Positions 7,183-14,526 of a DNA stretch of 14,526 bases are shown in pieces. The stretch comes from Clostridiales bacterium (GTDB taxonomy: Bacteria > Bacillota > Clostridia > Lachnospirales > CAG-274). The notes under the pieces are model-generated. The model was not told the origin of the DNA, ran no database searches, and saw only the letters and a list, made by a program, of their open reading frames with translations. Numbering within the stretch: position 1 is the first letter of the stretch; each line of letters opens with the position of its first letter. The stretch covers positions 1 to 14,526 of the forward strand of contig JAJQBF010000015.1 of assembly GCA_021203425.1 (NCBI GenBank). The letters run 5' to 3'. Position numbers and translations under genes: made by a program.

Positions 7183-8182
7183 GATAAAACGGGAATTGAA
7201 TAATCAGCCTTTCATGCTGTCACCGTCCGGTAAAGATTATCTGTGGGGCGGAAACCGTCTGAATGACGATTTTGCCAAGGGGATTGATTTGTTCCCTTTG
7301 GTGGCAGAAACATGGGAATGCTCTACACACCCGGACGGACCGAGTATGGTTGTCACAGGTGGATTTGAAGGACATACACTTACGAATGTGATAAAAGCTC
7401 ATCCGGAGTTCCTCGGCACACATCCAAAGACAGAAAATGGACTTCCTATTTTGATTAAGTTTATTGATGCGAAGAGAGACCTGTCGGTGCAGGTGCATCC
7501 AGATGATGATTACGCCAGAGAGAATGAAAACGGTTCTCTTGGCAAGACTGAGTTGTGGTATGTACTGGATGCGACAAAAGACGCAAAGCTGATATATGGA
7601 TTTTACCACGACATAGACGAGGAAACTGTGCGAAGAAGTCTTAAAAATGGTACTGTAGAGAAATATCTCCAAAAAGTGCCAATTCAAAAAGACGATGTGT
7701 TTTTTATTCCATCCGGTCAGGTACACGCCATAGGAGCAGAAGCATTGATTGCTGAAATACAGGAAAATTCTAACTTGACCTATCGGTTGTATGACTATGA
7801 CCGCATAGATAAAACGTGTAAACCGAGAGAGCTTCACATTGATAAGGCTCTGAAAGTTGCCAATCTGAAAGGTAGCTCAGCTCCGCGACAGCCGATGCGT
7901 GTATTGAAGTTTCGACCTGGTGTTGCGGATGAGTTGCTATGTCGTTGTAAGTACTTTGAGGTTTCCCGTATTATGCTGAATACGGAGAGGGTTCGCCAGA
8001 TGGTAGAGATACAGACAGGTGCAAACTCTTTTCAAGTTCTGCTTTGTACGGAAGGTTGCGGTATTTTCTTCTGGGAGGACACATCTCTGCCGTTTTACAA
8101 AGGGGACTGCCTTTTCATTCCTGCAAATTCAGTATCGATTCGGATACATGGAAATGCACAAATGTTAAAGGTAAGCTGCTAG
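7145..8182 (+). CDS. manA: Mannose-6-phosphate isomerase, class I
   Basis: A zinc-dependent isomerase of the cupin superfamily interconverting fructose-6-phosphate and mannose-6-phosphate, the entry step to GDP-mannose. Numbered from GTG 7145 (345 residues), likely zinc ligands are Q116, H118 (SVQVHPDD), E136 (GKTELWYV) and H194 (SGQVHAIG). The spacing is close to that of the short Bacillus-type ManA. YRLYDYDR (213-220) supplies the usual active-site arginine region. The start is uncertain. GTG 7145 has AGGAG at 7131-7135 with 9-base spacing and overlaps manC by 38 bases, suggesting coupling. However, it adds about 23 residues before the conserved MLSPSGKDYLWGG, and ATG 7214 would give 322 residues, nearer to the usual length. 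Function is confident; the N-terminus is not. Confidence 0.92.
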   Translation: MYTTNKNSSLKPEIKRELNNQPFMLSPSGKDYLWGGNRLNDDFAKGIDLFPLVAETWECSTHPDGPSMVVTGGFEGHTLTNVIKAHPEFLGTHPKTENGLPILIKFIDAKRDLSVQVHPDDDYARENENGSLGKTELWYVLDATKDAKLIYGFYHDIDEETVRRSLKNGTVEKYLQKVPIQKDDVFFIPSGQVHAIGAEALIAEIQENSNLTYRLYDYDRIDKTCKPRELHIDKALKVANLKGSSAPRQPMRVLKFRPGVADELLCRCKYFEVSRIMLNTERVRQMVEIQTGANSFQVLLCTEGCGIFFWEDTSLPFYKGDCLFIPANSVSIRIHGNAQMLKVSC

Positions 8183-8198
8183 AGGTGATTAAATAAAT

Positions 8199-9908
8199 AT
8201 GAATGCAGATAAGATTAAAAGCGAATATAACCGTTGGTTGGTAAAGTGCATGGAGATTCAGCCAATCGACGAAGATGTTGCAAAAGAATTAAAGGAAATA
8301 GATGGCGATGAAACCAAAATAGAGGATGCCTTTTACCGCAACTTAGCTTTTGGTACCGGAGGACTGCGTGGTATTATCGGCGCTGGTACAAACCGTATGA
8401 ATGTCTACACGGTTGCTAAGGCATCCCAGGGACTTGCCGACTATGTTAAGAAAAACTTCACGGAAGACAAGTGGAAGATTGCTGTAAGCTATGATTCCCG
8501 CATCAAGTCTAACCTGTTTGCACAGGTTGCGGCGGGTGTGTTTGCAGCAAACGGTATTCAAGTTTTCATTTATAAAGAATTGATGCCAACCCCATGCCTG
8601 TCCTATGCGGTAATAACGTTGGGCTGTGCAGCCGGCATTATGGTAACCGCTTCTCATAATCCAGCCAAGTATAACGGATATAAGGTTTATGGAGCAGATG
8701 GTTGTCAGATTACAACAGAGGCGGCGACTGATATTTTAACTGAAATTGAAAAGCTGGATATCTTTGACGATGTTAAATTTACGAATTATATCATTGGTAA
8801 AGAGGGTGGACTTGTTTCCTACATTTCCGATGATGTCTATACGGCGTTTGTGGAGGAAGTGAAGAAACAGTCTGTACTCTATGGAGATGAGATAGACAAA
8901 GATGTTTCTATCGTTTATTCTCCATTGAATGGTACCGGCTTGAAACCGGTTTTGCGGACGTTGAAGGAGAGCGGATTTACAAACATTACGGTTGTATCCG
9001 AGCAGGAACAGCCTGATGGCAACTTCCCGACATGCCCGTATCCTAATCCGGAAATTAAGGAAGTGATGGCACTGGGCATGGAGTATGCCGCAAGGTGCAA
9101 TGCAGATTTGTTGATTGCCACCGACCCGGATTGTGACCGTGTGGGTATTGCTGTGAAGAATGACACAGGGAAGTATGTTCTGCTTTCCGGCAATGAGACA
9201 GGAATGCTCTTGTTGGATTACGTCTGCTTACAGCGCACCAAACACGGGAAAATGCCGGATGATCCGGTTCTGGTTAAGACCATTGTCACTATTGATATGG
9301 CAGAACGGATTGCGGCAAAATACGGAGTAAGAACAGTTAATATGTTGACCGGATTTAAGTTTATCGGTGAGCAGATTGGATTTTTGGAGAAACAGGGGAA
9401 AGAGAATTCTTATATTTTTGGCTTTGAGGAAAGCTATGGTTATTTGAGTGGCGGATATGTCAGGGATAAAGATGCCGTTGATGGAGCTTTTCTGATTTGT
9501 GAGATGTTTGCTTATTATAAGACGAAAGGCATTTCTCTTCTGGAGAAACTGAACGAATTATACGAGGAGTTCGGCTATTGTCTCAATACGCTTCATTCAT
9601 TTACTTTTGAGGGCTCTGAGGGTTTTGAAAAAAAAATGCAGAGTATTATGGCAAAGTTCCATGAAGGAATGGATGAGATCGGTCCGAAGAAAGTGCTATT
9701 AACACTGGATTACGGCAAAGGGTTGGACGGACTGCCAAAGTCAGATGTTCTGAAGTATCTGCTAGAGGATAACTGTTCTGTGGTAGTACGTCCAAGCGGA
9801 ACGGAACCAAAGCTGAAGACTTACGTATCTATTAGTGCTAAGGATAAAAACATGGCAATTGAGACAGAACAGAAGGTTGTGGAAACATTGAAGGTTTATT
9901 TTGAATGA
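8199..9908 (+). CDS. manB: Phosphohexomutase (phosphomannomutase/phosphoglucomutase)
   Basis: A complete 569-residue alpha-D-phosphohexomutase. In this operon it most likely converts mannose-6-phosphate to mannose-1-phosphate for ManC. All four domains show their marks: TASHNPAKYNG with phosphoserine S152; metal-binding DPDCDR (309-314); sugar-binding GFEESYGYLSG (408-418); and phosphate-binding RPSGTEPKLK (531-540). The length fits the long Firmicutes type related to PgcA, which often also acts on glucose phosphates. The mannose assignment therefore rests on neighbours, and the symbol is given on that basis. GAGGTG at 8182-8187 lies 11 bases before ATG 8199, and the gap to manA is 16 bases. 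It is the last gene of the operon; a terminator begins 6 bases after its stop. A run of nine A (9628-9636) lies in the C-terminal half without breaking the frame. Confidence 0.93.
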   Translation: MNADKIKSEYNRWLVKCMEIQPIDEDVAKELKEIDGDETKIEDAFYRNLAFGTGGLRGIIGAGTNRMNVYTVAKASQGLADYVKKNFTEDKWKIAVSYDSRIKSNLFAQVAAGVFAANGIQVFIYKELMPTPCLSYAVITLGCAAGIMVTASHNPAKYNGYKVYGADGCQITTEAATDILTEIEKLDIFDDVKFTNYIIGKEGGLVSYISDDVYTAFVEEVKKQSVLYGDEIDKDVSIVYSPLNGTGLKPVLRTLKESGFTNITVVSEQEQPDGNFPTCPYPNPEIKEVMALGMEYAARCNADLLIATDPDCDRVGIAVKNDTGKYVLLSGNETGMLLLDYVCLQRTKHGKMPDDPVLVKTIVTIDMAERIAAKYGVRTVNMLTGFKFIGEQIGFLEKQGKENSYIFGFEESYGYLSGGYVRDKDAVDGAFLICEMFAYYKTKGISLLEKLNELYEEFGYCLNTLHSFTFEGSEGFEKKMQSIMAKFHEGMDEIGPKKVLLTLDYGKGLDGLPKSDVLKYLLEDNCSVVVRPSGTEPKLKTYVSISAKDKNMAIETEQKVVETLKVYFE

Positions 9909-9914
9909 GAAAAA

Positions 9915-9951
9915 CCCTGTTGGGATTGTCCTGGCAGGGGCTATTTTTTTT
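9915..9951 (+). terminator. Rho-independent terminator of the GDP-fucose operon
   Basis: CCCTG at 9915-9919 pairs with CAGGG at 9935-9939, with an inner GGA/TCC pairing, followed within 5 bases by eight T (9944-9951). It starts just after the manB stop at 9908. Confidence 0.8.
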
Positions 9952-9952
9952 A

Positions 9953-10030
9953 GTGTGTTCGGCGAGCGCACATTCTAACGGGATGAAAGTCCCAAATCCG
10001 CCCAGTACTAAGTCAAGGGTGTCACACATT
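9953..10030 (+). other. Possible group II intron 5'-domain remnant
   Basis: Directly after the terminator comes GCGAGCGCAC, then a short hairpin GGGA-TGAAAG-TCCC (within CTAACGGGATGAAAGTCCC), then CCGCCCAGTACTAAG and AAGGGTGTCACAC. From memory this order of motifs resembles the 5' (domain I) region of bacterial group II introns, with parts missing. No reverse transcriptase gene, domain V or 3' end follows. I rate it a possible fragment only. A reading frame can be drawn through it (9905-10201), but it runs through the terminator and is not a credible gene. Confidence 0.35.
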
Positions 10031-10219
10031 TATTGTGGTAAAAATATTTTTGTGTTAGGGCGGCTTGGGTGCTGTCCTTGTGTTGTTGATTTATACTGTT
10101 GCTTTGCCGATGAAACAATAGTACCATCAGACCTTTTTAGCCGCTTATATACTGTCTTTCGGCTTATTCTAAATCTAATGGCTGTTTCGGTTACTGTATG
10201 ATTTTCTAAATATTTAATT
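10031..10219. other. Non-coding gap before the insertion sequence
   Basis: No credible gene is visible. A weak dyad, AGCCG at 10139-10143 with CGGCT at 10160-10164, is the only structure noted. The sequence is T-rich on the plus strand and ends at the insertion sequence boundary. Confidence 0.4.
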
Positions 10220-11845
10220 ACTAGTTATTGCCTGCTCATTAACTAAAATTAGCCAAAATATTGACTTTTTATTCCACATGTGATATATTAAATGCAGAAA
10301 TAATCTAAGAATAGGTCAAAAACTTTGTATTTAGGGTCATAACATTGTGTATAAATTAGAAAGAGATAATGAAATTACGTTTTTCGATTTTTAATCAGTC
10401 TTGTGGTATGCAGTTAGATGTGAAGAATAAATGGGTTGTACTTGCCGGCAGGATAAATTGGGAGCAGATGAAAATGACATATGCAAAAATGTTCAAATCA
10501 AACACAGGTCACCCTGCGAAACCGTTTCGGATGGCACTGGGAGCATTGATAATTCAAAAGCATAAAGATTTCCGACAGAAGATTGGTTAAAGAAATCGCA
10601 GAAAACCCTATTTGCAATATTTTATCGGCTTAAAATCATTCAGCAAGAAGTGTCCGTTTAGAGCGACTTCTTTGGTTGCATTTCGCAAACGTTTAGATGT
10701 GAAATTTTTGATTGCTGCAAACGAGTTATACCTTGAAACGGTCGCAGCAACACCGAAACATAAAGATGACAAACAGCCGAATTCAAAAGATATTGATGAA
10801 GATTTTAACCTCGGAACAGCTATTTTAGATGCGACTTGCTCGCCTTCAAATATTGAGTATCCGCAGGATTTTACATTGCTTAACACTGCACGTGAAAAGC
10901 TTGAAGAAATAATAGACTATTTCCATAAATTCTATCACCCTTGGAAAAAGCCTCGCACATACCGCAGAGTTGCCCAAAAAGAGTATTTGAAACTGGCAAA
11001 AACTAAGCAAAAAACTCAAAAAGCGATACGCAGTACAATAAGAAAACAGCTAGGTCATGTCGCACGTGATTTGAGATATATAGACGAATATATGGTCGCC
11101 GGATATGTTCTGCCAAAAAAATACATAGACAATTACCTAACCATTATTGAGTTATATCGTCAGCAAAAATATATGTTCGATAATAAAACACATAAAGTTG
11201 AAAACCGTATAGTAAGCATAAACCAACCTTATATACGTCCAATCGTCTGTGGGAAAGTGAAAATGCCGGTAGAATTTGGTGCAAAATATGATGTCAGCAT
11301 TGACGAAAAAAGGTCACGCCCGTCTTGAAAAAATCTCGTTTGATCCATACAACGAAAGCGCTGTTTTTCAAAATGCCATTGAACGTTACAAGGAACGTAC
11401 CGGCCATTATCCGGAACGTGTTTTTGTTGACCAGATATACAGAACAAGAGCAAATAGGGATTATTGCAAGTTTCACGGAATTCGTATGTCAGGACCGAAG
11501 CTCGGCAGACCTGCTAATGATTCTAAAGCGAGCAAAATCGAACGAAAAGACAATGCCGACCGAATAGAAGTTGAAAGGTTTTTCAGTCTCGAAAAACGCT
11601 GCAATGGGGCAGGTCTGATTGTGACCAAATTAGACAACACTACTTTTGTGTCAATAGGACTGTCGTTTTTTGTCACAAATCTGTTTTCAATTCCCATACC
11701 TAATTTTTTATTTTCTTTTTTTCGGAAAATCCCACATTTTCGAAAATATGTTTCCTTATTCAATTTGCAGACTAATTTAATTTCGCTGCAGCAACACACC
11801 TCCTATGAATCTGAAAGCAACCCTTTAATGAGCAGACACTAGTTA
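10220..11845 (+). mobile_element. IS5-type insertion sequence, inactivated
   Basis: The element is bounded by inverted ends. GCCTGCTCATTAA at 10230-10242 matches the reverse complement of 11825-11837 (GTCTGCTCATTAA) at 12 of 13 positions. Just outside lie two copies of ACTAGTTA, at 10220-10227 and 11838-11845. These look like a target duplication, but the left copy is two bases away from the repeat, so the exact ends are uncertain; a shorter CTAG target would also fit. The body is about 1.6 kb and holds one transposase reading region with frameshifts. The 126 bases before that gene hold no other feature. Recognisable ends and long intact coding segments suggest fairly recent arrival. Confidence 0.7.
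10369..11842 (+). pseudogene. IS5-type DDE transposase, frameshifted
   Basis: Read across frames this is a roughly 490-codon transposase of the IS5/IS1182-like group with an N-terminal DUF772-type region (GHPAKPFRMALGALIIQK). Near 10560 the frame shifts: ISDRRLVKEIAENP continues in the next frame, and near 10605 it returns to the original (YLQYFIGL). This compensated pair leaves a TAA at 10588 in the main frame. Catalytic residues remain visible: first aspartate in ILDATCSPSNIEYPQDF, second in YDVSIDE, and glutamate in RIEVERFFSLEKR. A further shift at six A near 11309-11314 splits the gene again; removing one A joins DEK to GHARLEKISFD. The C-terminal half runs to TAG 11840-11842, which overlaps the downstream direct repeat, and the final residues are of low complexity. 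It is almost certainly not functional. Confidence 0.8.
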
Positions 11846-12008
11846 ACAAAAGCGCTTAAATTGTGATAACATAGTATTGTAAGGTTCTCCTTTTTTGTTT
11901 TTGGTATATTCATTTATAACATATTTTGGAGAACCGTGCTATTTTTTATTTGTGTTACCTCTCTATTGTACTTCAACATTTCAGATATATCTTTATTTCG
12001 CAAAAGGA
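11846..12008. other. Non-coding gap with inverted repeat before feoAB
   Basis: No gene is visible. GGTTCTCC at 11883-11890 is mirrored by GGAGAACC at 11928-11935, with a 37-base AT-rich loop and a T-rich tail (ATTTTTTATTT from 11941). It might be an old terminator from whatever preceded the insertion, or a small repeat element. Confidence 0.4.
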
Positions 12009-12060
12009 TTGTATTATGCTCCAAAATATACTACAATATAACCGATAATTGAAATTGATT
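12009..12060 (+). promoter_or_regulatory. Putative feoAB promoter
   Basis: TTGTAT at 12009-12014 and TACAAT at 12032-12037 are spaced by 17 bases. Transcription would then start near 12044 and leave a leader of about 130 nt. AT-rich GATAATTGAAATTGATT at about 12044-12060 overlaps the expected start. It matches a classic Fur box only partly (about 10 of 19 positions), so iron control through Fur or DtxR is plausible from gene function but not shown. Confidence 0.45.
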
Positions 12061-12074
12061 CAGCGCTTGAGTTG

Positions 12075-12126
12075 CTGTAAAAGCTATTGGGCGAGTGCGT
12101 CAGCAGACTGCAATCGGCTTTTACAG
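12075..12126 (+). promoter_or_regulatory. Strong hairpin in the feoAB leader
   Basis: CTGTAAAAGC at 12075-12084 pairs perfectly with GCTTTTACAG at 12117-12126. Inside, ATTG (12086-12089) pairs with CAAT (12111-12114), with a further small stem in the GC-richer loop. No T-run follows, so it is not a simple terminator; it ends about 30 bases before the ribosome binding site. I do not recognise a known riboswitch class. It may be a cis-regulatory RNA or an mRNA stabiliser. Confidence 0.45.
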
Positions 12127-12176
12127 TATGGCGGAATGCATGGGAGTTTACTATATAAAAGGAGTTGTGACTTACT

Positions 12177-14525
12177 ATGACATTGAAAGATTTGGAAATA
12201 GGAAAGAGTGCAACCATTCAAAAGGTCGGCGGCGAAGGTGCTTTAAGGCAGCATTTTCTTGATATGGGAATTATACCGGGCGGAAGGGTGACAATGGTAA
12301 AATATGCGCCTATGGGCGATCCTATTGAGGTTAGAATACATAGCTATGAGCTTACGCTGCGTTTGGCCGATGCTGCGAAGATAGATATAACCGATGTTAG
12401 TGATGTACAGGCTGTAACTCCGTCGGAGCGAAAAAAGGCTATACCCCATCCCGGTTTAGGGGAGGGAGGAAAGTATCACAGTAAAGCCGATGAGAACCCT
12501 TTGCCTGAGAATGAAATTTTGACATTTGCTCTTGTCGGAAACCAAAACAGCGGAAAAACAACATTGTTTAATCAGCTGACAGGTTCAAATCAGCACGTCG
12601 GAAATTTTCCCGGCGTAACTGTAGACAGAAAAGACGGTCAGATAAGAGGGCATAAAAACACACGTATTACCGACTTGCCGGGAATTTATTCCATGTCGTC
12701 TTATACAAGTGAAGAGCTTGTTACAAGAAGGTTTGTGCTTGAAGAAAAGCCTAAGGGTATTATAAATATTGTTGACGCAACAAATATTGAAAGAAATCTC
12801 TATCTTATTATGCAGCTTATAGAATTGAACGTGCCTATGGTTCTTGCGCTTAATATGATGGACGAAGTCAGAGAAAGCAGCGGTTCTGTTATGGTAAATC
12901 AGCTTGAGGCGATGTTGGGTATACCTGTTGTGCCGATTTATGCATCAAAAAATGAAGGTGTCGACGAGCTTGTATCCCATGCAATCCACGTAGCAAAGTA
13001 TCAGGAACACCCCGGCAGGGAAGATTTTTGCAGTTCGAAGGGAAGAACGGCGGTTGTTCACAGATGTCTGCACGCTATTATGCACTTAATTGAAGATAAA
13101 GCTCAGGAAAGCGGAATTCCCGTTCGTTTTGCGGCTACAAAACTTGCGGAAGGGGACGAGCTTATTACAGAACATTTGGGGCTTACAAACGATGAGAGAA
13201 AAGTTTTGGAGACTGTCATTAAACAGCTTGAAACCGAAAGCGGTCTTGACAGGGCTGCCGCTGTTGCGGATATGCGGTTTATGTTTATAGAAAATGTATG
13301 TTCACAAACGGTAATAAAGCCGAAAGAAAGCAAGGTACACTTGAGAAGTGAAAGAATCGACAGAGTCCTTACAAATAAATTTTTAGCTATTCCTTGTTTT
13401 GTGGGTATTATGGCAGCTGTATTTCTGCTTACTTTCAATGTGTTCGGTGAATGGCTTTCAGCAGTCCTTGAATTGGGAATAGGAAAACTCACCGAGACAG
13501 CTGATTCGGCTTTGACTGCGGCAAATGTAAATGATGCCTTGCACGGCTTAATTATTGACGGTGTTTTTACCAGTGTGGGCAGCGTTTTAAGCTTTATACC
13601 GTATATTGTTATTTTGTTCTTCTTCCTTTCGCTTTTGGAAGACAGCGGCTATATGGCAAGGGTAGCATTTATAATGGACAAGTTTCTGAGAAAAATAGGT
13701 CTTTCCGGCAGAAGTATTGTTCCTATGCTTATCGGTTTCGGCTGTACGGTTCCAAGTGTTATGGCCTGCCGAACACTGCCTTCTGAAAGAGACCGTAAAA
13801 TGACAATTCTGTTGACACCGTTTATGAGCTGTTCTGCCAAACTTCCTATTTACGGCTTTTTTGCAGCGGCTTTTTTCCCGAAATATGCCGGAATAGTTAT
13901 GATTGGGCTTTATTTGGGAGGAATCGTTGTGGGAATAATTACGGCGCTGCTTCTGAAAGGAACAATGTTTAAGGGTCAGGCTGTTCCCTTTGTTATGGAA
14001 CTTCCGAACTATCGTATGCCCGGGGCAAAAAATGTCGACCGTCTTCTTTGGGATAAAGCGAAAGACTTCCTTCAGAGAGCGTTTACCGTTATTTTTATTG
14101 CTACAATTGTAGTGTGGTTCCTTCAGACTTTTGATTTGCAGTTTAATATGGTGGACAATTCGCAAAACAGTATTCTCGCCGTAATCGCCAGTATTATTGC
14201 ACCTGTTTTTGCTCCGTTGGGCTTTGGTGACTGGAGAATTTCAACAGCCCTTATTACAGGGTTTATGGCAAAGGAAAGCGTTGTTTCAACCCTTACTGTT
14301 TTGTTCGGGACAACTTCCTCTTTGCAGCAGGTTCTTACGCCTTTGGGCACTGTATGTCTTTTGACATTTTGTCTGCTTTACACACCTTGTGTTGCTGCTA
14401 TTGCCTCGGTAAAACGTGAACTCGGCGGAAAGTGGGCTTTCGGAATGGTTTTCGGACAATGTGCAATTGCTTGGATTGCCGCTGCCGTAATCCGTTTGAT
14501 AGGCTTGCTGTTAGGAATAATATAA
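12177..14525 (+). CDS. feoB: FeoA-FeoB fusion ferrous iron transporter
   Basis: A complete 782-residue protein that imports Fe(II) across the inner membrane. Residues 1-75 are a FeoA-type SH3-like domain (RQHFLDMGIIPGG, APMGDPIEVRI). A linker of about 40 residues leads to the FeoB G domain: G1 GNQNSGKT (121-128), G2 within NFPGVTVD (143-150), G3 DLPG (166-169), G4 NMMD (226-229), G5 near YASKNEG. A helical spacer precedes the membrane part, which starts near residue 400 and has many hydrophobic segments. It contains the conserved pore motifs FGCTVPSVMACR (521-532) and FMAKESVV (696-703). AAAAGGAG at 12157-12164 lies 12 bases before ATG 12177. The stop is at 14523-14525, so the gene is intact at the window edge. 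Fusion of FeoA to FeoB is known in several anaerobes. It stands alone, unrelated to the sugar operon. Confidence 0.96.
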   Translation: MTLKDLEIGKSATIQKVGGEGALRQHFLDMGIIPGGRVTMVKYAPMGDPIEVRIHSYELTLRLADAAKIDITDVSDVQAVTPSERKKAIPHPGLGEGGKYHSKADENPLPENEILTFALVGNQNSGKTTLFNQLTGSNQHVGNFPGVTVDRKDGQIRGHKNTRITDLPGIYSMSSYTSEELVTRRFVLEEKPKGIINIVDATNIERNLYLIMQLIELNVPMVLALNMMDEVRESSGSVMVNQLEAMLGIPVVPIYASKNEGVDELVSHAIHVAKYQEHPGREDFCSSKGRTAVVHRCLHAIMHLIEDKAQESGIPVRFAATKLAEGDELITEHLGLTNDERKVLETVIKQLETESGLDRAAAVADMRFMFIENVCSQTVIKPKESKVHLRSERIDRVLTNKFLAIPCFVGIMAAVFLLTFNVFGEWLSAVLELGIGKLTETADSALTAANVNDALHGLIIDGVFTSVGSVLSFIPYIVILFFFLSLLEDSGYMARVAFIMDKFLRKIGLSGRSIVPMLIGFGCTVPSVMACRTLPSERDRKMTILLTPFMSCSAKLPIYGFFAAAFFPKYAGIVMIGLYLGGIVVGIITALLLKGTMFKGQAVPFVMELPNYRMPGAKNVDRLLWDKAKDFLQRAFTVIFIATIVVWFLQTFDLQFNMVDNSQNSILAVIASIIAPVFAPLGFGDWRISTALITGFMAKESVVSTLTVLFGTTSSLQQVLTPLGTVCLLTFCLLYTPCVAAIASVKRELGGKWAFGMVFGQCAIAWIAAAVIRLIGLLLGII

Positions 14526-14526
14526 T

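Noticed and set aside
9905..10201. A 98-residue reading frame whose start looks like a signal peptide
   Set aside because: It begins at the manB stop, runs through the intrinsic terminator and its T-run, has no ribosome binding site and a composition unlike a protein.
11309..11315. A programmed -1 frameshift site (six A then G) in the transposase
   Set aside because: The codon phase is wrong for the A-AAA-AAG slip, and joining the two halves needs the loss of one A (+1 direction), so a plain homopolymer insertion is more likely.
12044..12062. A Fur box at the feoAB start
   Set aside because: Only about 10 of 19 positions match by eye and the dyad is poor in such AT-rich sequence; kept only as a remark under the promoter.
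13587..14165. A 192-codon reading frame on the minus strand
   Set aside because: It is antisense to the membrane part of FeoB and its basic, low-complexity composition is what a reversed membrane gene gives.
1..14526. CRISPR array, tRNA or rRNA genes, prophage or defence system
   Set aside because: No regularly spaced repeats, no cloverleaf or rRNA-like stretches, and no phage or defence proteins were seen on either strand.

Overview
The window looks like chromosome from an AT-rich, low-GC Gram-positive of the Clostridia, probably a gut or rumen member of the Lachnospiraceae/Oscillospiraceae. Grounds are the AGGAG-type ribosome binding sites, the Clostridia-like protein sequences, the fused FeoA-FeoB and the IS5-type element. 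This is inferred from the sequence alone; no search was run.

Layout. Positions 1-960 are a gene-poor, decayed stretch with several palindromes and the shattered DNA-binding domain of an AraC-type regulator. An intact AraC-family regulator follows (962-1888), then a broken HTH regulator gene (1941-2578). From 2750 to 9908 lies a tight, single-strand operon: gmd, a dead glycosyltransferase gene, fcl, manC, manA and manB. It starts with a good sigma-70-type promoter and a hairpin leader and ends in a clear intrinsic terminator (9915-9951). Next come a possible group II intron scrap (about 9953-10030) and an IS5-type insertion sequence (about 10220-11845) with a frameshifted transposase. Last is a complete feoA-feoB fusion gene (12177-14525) with its own promoter and a structured leader.

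How the genes work together. The operon encodes the whole de novo route to GDP-L-fucose: ManA (fructose-6-P to mannose-6-P), ManB (to mannose-1-P), ManC (to GDP-mannose), Gmd (to GDP-4-keto-6-deoxymannose) and Fcl (to GDP-L-fucose). The only glycosyltransferase in the operon, the natural candidate for a consumer, carries two in-frame stops and a frameshift. Nucleotide-sugar supply therefore appears intact, but its local consumer is lost or lies elsewhere. FeoAB is an unrelated ferrous iron importer.

I do not see a clearly new multi-gene system. The best leads are a nine-G tract in the nucleotide-binding loop of manC, a supply pathway with a dead transferase, a duplicated ribosome binding site before fcl, a strong hairpin in the feoAB leader, and the possible intron remnant placed right behind the operon terminator.
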